From assembly GCA_005788585.1 (NCBI GenBank), contig SYBY01000441.1:1-7687 (forward strand): DNA of 7,687 nucleotides, written 5' to 3'. Source of the stretch: Actinomycetota bacterium. Its GTDB lineage: Bacteria; Actinomycetota; Thermoleophilia; Solirubrobacterales; Solirubrobacteraceae. Below are positions 5,499 through 7,687 of the stretch, one piece after another. Positions within the stretch are counted from its first letter, which is position 1. Each line of letters opens with the position of its first letter. The notes under the pieces were generated by a model that saw only the letters and a program-made list of their open reading frames with translations, was not told the DNA's origin and ran no database searches. Both the position numbers and the translations under genes were made by a program.

Positions 5499-6712
5499 AC
5501 CTGCTGCCCGACGAGCCGCCGCCCGGGCCGAGCCGCCCGGACTACTGGCGCAGCCCGCTGCGCGGCCGGTGGCTGACGACGCTCTTGGGCACCGTGCTCC
5601 TGGCCGGCGTGATCGTGGTGGCGGCGACGGGGTTCCTCTCGCACCTCGCCTACCAGCCGTCGCTCGGCGCGAACGAGATCGTGCCGGGGGCGCCCACATT
5701 CGGCCTGTTTGACTGGCCGACCTCGCCGAGCTGGCTCTACGCCCTGACCCAGGGGCTGCACGTCACCGTGGGCATCGTCATCGTGCCGGTCCTGCTGGCC
5801 AAGCTGTGGTCGGTCATCCCGCGGCTCTACGCGTGGCCGCCGGTCACCTCACCCGCGGACGCGCTCGGCCGGCTCACCACGCTCTTGCTCGTCGGCGGCG
5901 CGATCTTCCTGTTCGTCACGGGGATCTTCAACGCGCAGCTCTACTACCCGTGGCGCTTCAACTTCGTGGTCGCGCACTACTGGGGCGCCTGGGTGTTCCT
6001 CGCGGCGCTGGTCCTGCACCTCGCGCTCCAGGCGCCGGTGATCCGCCGCGCCTACGCGACCCGCGACGCGGTCGGTGCGGTCAGCGGGGAGGATCACCTC
6101 CGCGCGCCTGACCCGCACGCCCCATCGATCACCCGGCGCGGGCTGTTCGGCCTCGTCGCCGCGGCATCGGGCGCCCTGCTCGTCACGACGGCGGGCCAGT
6201 CGATCGGCGGCCAGGCCCGCCAGCTTGCCCTCTTCGCGCCCCGGGGGCGTGGCGCGTCGTTTCCTGTGAACAAGACGGCCGCCGTCGCCCGGGTGACCCC
6301 CGCGATGGTCGGCGCGGCCTGGCGCCTGGAGCTGTTCGCCGGGGACCGCACCGTGGCGTTCAGCCGTGAGGAGCTCCTGGCGATGGAGCAGCACACCTAC
6401 GACCTGCCGATCGCCTGCGTCGAGGGCTGGTCGACCACGCAGCGGTGGACCGGGGTGCGGCTGCGCGATCTCGCTGCGCGCGCCGGGCTGCCGGACGCCG
6501 AGGAGATGCTGGCCTCGTCGCTGCAGCCCCGCGGCGCGTTCCGGCGGGCGACGATCGGCCGCGCCCAGGTGCAGGACGACCGGTCGCTGCTCGCGCTGCG
6601 CGTCAACGGCGAGGACCTGCCGCTCGACCATGGCTTCCCGGCGCGCATCATCGTCCCGGCGCTGCCGGGCGTGCACTGCACGAAGTGGGTTAGGGGGCTG
6701 CGGTTCTCTTGA
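5495..6712 (+). CDS. Membrane-bound molybdopterin-dependent oxidoreductase with N-terminal cytochrome b-like domain
   Basis: A 405-residue two-part protein. The N-terminal half has four hydrophobic helices at about 27-49, 81-107, 127-149 and 157-182. Histidines H89, H161 and H175 lie in these helices and H50 at the end of the first; they are possible haem b ligands. A cytosolic linker leads to SITRRGLFGL (211-220), a twin-arginine-like motif before a fifth hydrophobic stretch (217-234). The C-terminal part (about 262-405) is an oxidoreductase molybdopterin-binding domain as in MsrP/YedY and sulfite oxidase: ACVEGWST (307-314) supplies the likely molybdenum ligand C308, and GFPARIIVPALPG (380-392) and TKWVRGLRF (396-404) close the fold. 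There is no sulfite oxidase dimerisation domain. The predicted layout puts the cofactor domain outside the membrane, fed electrons through the helices. The substrate is unknown; methionine sulfoxide repair is one option by homology to MsrP. It starts by ATGA overlap with the methyltransferase and ends in a TGATG overlap. Confidence 0.92.
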   Translation: MNLLPDEPPPGPSRPDYWRSPLRGRWLTTLLGTVLLAGVIVVAATGFLSHLAYQPSLGANEIVPGAPTFGLFDWPTSPSWLYALTQGLHVTVGIVIVPVLLAKLWSVIPRLYAWPPVTSPADALGRLTTLLLVGGAIFLFVTGIFNAQLYYPWRFNFVVAHYWGAWVFLAALVLHLALQAPVIRRAYATRDAVGAVSGEDHLRAPDPHAPSITRRGLFGLVAAASGALLVTTAGQSIGGQARQLALFAPRGRGASFPVNKTAAVARVTPAMVGAAWRLELFAGDRTVAFSREELLAMEQHTYDLPIACVEGWSTTQRWTGVRLRDLAARAGLPDAEEMLASSLQPRGAFRRATIGRAQVQDDRSLLALRVNGEDLPLDHGFPARIIVPALPGVHCTKWVRGLRFS

Positions 6713-7146
6713 TGCGCCTCGCCGGTCATCTCCTGGCGATCGCGGTCGCCGCGTGGGCGCTGAGCCACATGTTCGACGCGCGGTTCGCGCCCTATCCGCT
6801 GAACCTCGCGCTCTGGCTCGTCGGCGGCGCGCTGCTGCACGACCTCGTGCTGCTGCCCGCCTACAGCGCGGCCGATGCGGCGGCGCGCCGGGTCCTGCCG
6901 GCCGACGTGCTGAACCACGTCCGGGTACCGGCGGCGGTGTCGGGCATCGTGCTGCTCGTGTACTTCCCGCTGATCCTCGACCGCCAGCCGCGGAACTTCG
7001 AGCGGGCACTCGGATACGCGCCGCCGGACTACCTCGCGCGCTGGCTGTGGTTCACCGCCGCGCTGTTCGCGTCCTCGGCGGTGCTCTTCGCCGTGAGGCG
7101 CCTCACGGCCGGACGACCTGCACCAGCCCGGCGGCCCGGCTCGTGA
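6712..7146 (+). CDS. Small four-helix membrane protein, uncharacterised
   Basis: A 144-residue hydrophobic protein with helices at about 4-20, 30-50, 72-90 and 109-128 and a basic, proline-rich tail (129-144). Noticeable residues are H6 and H19 in or near helix 1, LLHDLVLLP (41-49) in helix 2, NHVRVPA (68-74) before helix 3, and a loop (91-108) rich in charged residues that probably faces one side of the membrane. I do not recognise a named family, though similar sequences occur in Actinobacteria. Its start ATG shares one base with the stop of the molybdoenzyme (TGATG), so the two are probably made together, and it may be a membrane partner or electron-transfer/assembly subunit; the histidines would permit haem binding, but this is conjecture. 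An in-frame TTG at 6709 is a less likely start. The last 44 bp overlap the convergent propeller gene. Confidence 0.85.
   Translation: MRLAGHLLAIAVAAWALSHMFDARFAPYPLNLALWLVGGALLHDLVLLPAYSAADAAARRVLPADVLNHVRVPAAVSGIVLLVYFPLILDRQPRNFERALGYAPPDYLARWLWFTAALFASSAVLFAVRRLTAGRPAPARRPGS
7090..7109. repeat. Perfect 20-bp palindrome at convergent gene ends, possible bidirectional terminator
   Basis: GCCGTGAGGC (7090-7099) is followed at once by its exact reverse complement GCCTCACGGC (7100-7109). As RNA it would fold into a GC-rich hairpin of about eight pairs with a four-base loop on either strand. It lies inside the 3' end of the membrane protein gene and covers the stop codon of the convergent propeller gene (7103-7105). 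No T-run follows on either side, so it is not a classical intrinsic terminator; GC-rich hairpins without U-tracts have been proposed to act so in Actinobacteria. A protein-binding site is the alternative. Confidence 0.45.
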
Positions 7147-7651
7147 CGACGACCGCGCCCGTGCGCGCGTCGACGGCGACAGCGTCCGGCCCGCGCACCG
7201 TGGGCAGCGTGCGGACGACGCGGGGCCGGCCGTGAGCGGGCAGCTCAGACAGCTCGTTGCGCCCCGGCGCGGTGACCCACAACCGTGCCCGGCGCTCATC
7301 GAGCGCGATGCCGTATGGGCCTCCCGGGAGGTAGACGCGGCGCGAGATCCGGGCGGCTCGGCCGTCCGCGCTGACGACCAGCACGAGCAGGCCGTTGCCC
7401 TGCGTGTCCAGGACGTAGCACGGCCCGGTCTCCCGGCAGGCGATGTGCGTCGGGCCGACGCCTGCATGCACGCGGGAGAGGCGCTCGCGCGTGCGGCCGT
7501 CGAGGATCTCGACCGCGCGCTCGCGGCCCGAGACCACGGCGAGCAGGCGCCCGTCGCGCAGCGAGGCGGTCCCGGGTTGCCGCGTCGCACCGGGCAGCGC
7601 GAGGCCCTCGGGCGCCGTGTCGGCCGGGAAGGTCTCACCGGCCGCGGGCAC
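7103..7651 (-). CDS. Beta-propeller (YVTN/NHL-like repeat) protein, partial
   Basis: About 182 residues of a repeat protein are visible; the real amino terminus lies beyond the reliable sequence. Three similar blade units can be seen: GVGPTHIAC to YVLDTQGNGLLVL (64-91), GGPYGIALDE to RLWVTAPGRNEL (110-134), and GPDAVAVDARTGAVVVTS (154-171). A weaker one lies at 28-52. Each has a GP-x-(G/H/A)-(I/V)-A turn and a strand ending in V-(L/T/V)-(D/A/S), as in six- or seven-bladed YVTN/NHL/SMP-30-like propellers, usually extracytoplasmic ligand- or protein-binding modules. The number of units means part of the propeller is missing. Two cysteines (72 and 78) could form a disulfide, which would fit export. 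The frame is open through the window edge, but bases from 7653 on look like adapter, so the GTG at 7651 is only the limit of trustworthy sequence, not a supported start. It converges on the plus-strand operon with a 44-bp overlap. Confidence 0.75.
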   Translation of the reverse strand: MPAAGETFPADTAPEGLALPGATRQPGTASLRDGRLLAVVSGRERAVEILDGRTRERLSRVHAGVGPTHIACRETGPCYVLDTQGNGLLVLVVSADGRAARISRRVYLPGGPYGIALDERRARLWVTAPGRNELSELPAHGRPRVVRTLPTVRGPDAVAVDARTGAVVVTSRAAGLVQVVRP

Positions 7652-7652
7652 G

Positions 7653-7687
7653 AGATCGGAAGAGCACGCCCCCGGCGTGCATCTCGC
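7653..7687. other. Probable sequencing-adapter remnant and fold-back tail at contig end
   Basis: Bases 7653-7667 read AGATCGGAAGAGCAC, identical to the first 15 bases of the standard Illumina TruSeq adapter. Overlapping and after it, GCACGCC (7664-7670) is mirrored by GGCGTGC (7674-7680), and CGAGAT (7651-7656) by ATCTCG (7681-7686), so the tail folds back on itself. This pattern is typical of a library or assembly artefact at a contig end and should not be read as genome sequence. Confidence 0.75.

Noticed and set aside
4541..5761. 406-codon minus-strand ORF across the methyltransferase region
   Set aside because: Low-complexity Arg/Ser/Pro-rich sequence antisense to well-supported genes; no domain or ribosome-binding context.
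5849..7009. 386-codon minus-strand ORF opposite the molybdoenzyme
   Set aside because: Antisense to a gene with a clear molybdopterin domain and membrane helices; the composition is that of a GC shadow.
6397..7638. 413-codon minus-strand ORF overlapping the propeller gene in another frame
   Set aside because: It lacks propeller repeats or any other fold; the repeat units appear only in the 7103-7651 frame.
1..7687. CRISPR array, tRNA or rRNA genes, insertion sequence or integrase
   Set aside because: Nearly all of the window is coding; no regularly spaced repeats, cloverleaf-like segments, terminal inverted repeats or transposase motifs were seen on either strand.

Overview
The window is a very GC-rich, densely coded piece of bacterial DNA. 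Start codons overlap stop codons, and long spurious ORFs lie antisense to real genes, as expected at this base composition. Protein style (an actinobacterial HrpA amino terminus, an OmpR/HAMP-kinase pair, alanine- and arginine-rich proteins) points to an actinobacterium, perhaps of the Thermoleophilia/Solirubrobacterales type. That placement is inference. An apparent Illumina adapter tail at the right end suggests the window ends at a contig end, not inside a continuous chromosome.

Left arm (minus strand, read right to left from 3488). An extended-SDR nucleotide-sugar epimerase is coupled through an ATGA overlap to an OmpR-family response regulator. The regulator is coupled by a second ATGA to a four-helix HAMP histidine kinase. 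After 19 bp comes the amino-terminal third or so of an HrpA-like DEAH-box helicase, cut by the window edge inside its DEAH motif.

Right arm (plus strand, from 3590). Five genes are chained with 1-4 bp overlaps: a family 2 glycosyltransferase, a CofC-like TIGR04282/DUF2064 sugar-nucleotide-fold transferase, a class I SAM methyltransferase, a membrane-anchored molybdopterin oxidoreductase with an internal twin-arginine motif, and a small four-helix membrane protein. This last gene overlaps by 44 bp the convergent end of a partial beta-propeller protein gene that runs off the right edge. A perfect 20-bp palindrome sits at that convergence.

The two arms diverge from a 101-bp intergenic region packed with inverted repeats, the only real non-coding stretch. 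No gene-free stretch exceeds 300 bases. A reasonable reading is a cell-envelope module: the epimerase and two GT-A fold proteins make or transfer a sugar, the methyltransferase modifies a product, and the molybdoenzyme with its small membrane partner performs a redox step outside the membrane, under the control of the adjacent two-component system. The individual families are recognised from motifs; the joint function is inference.
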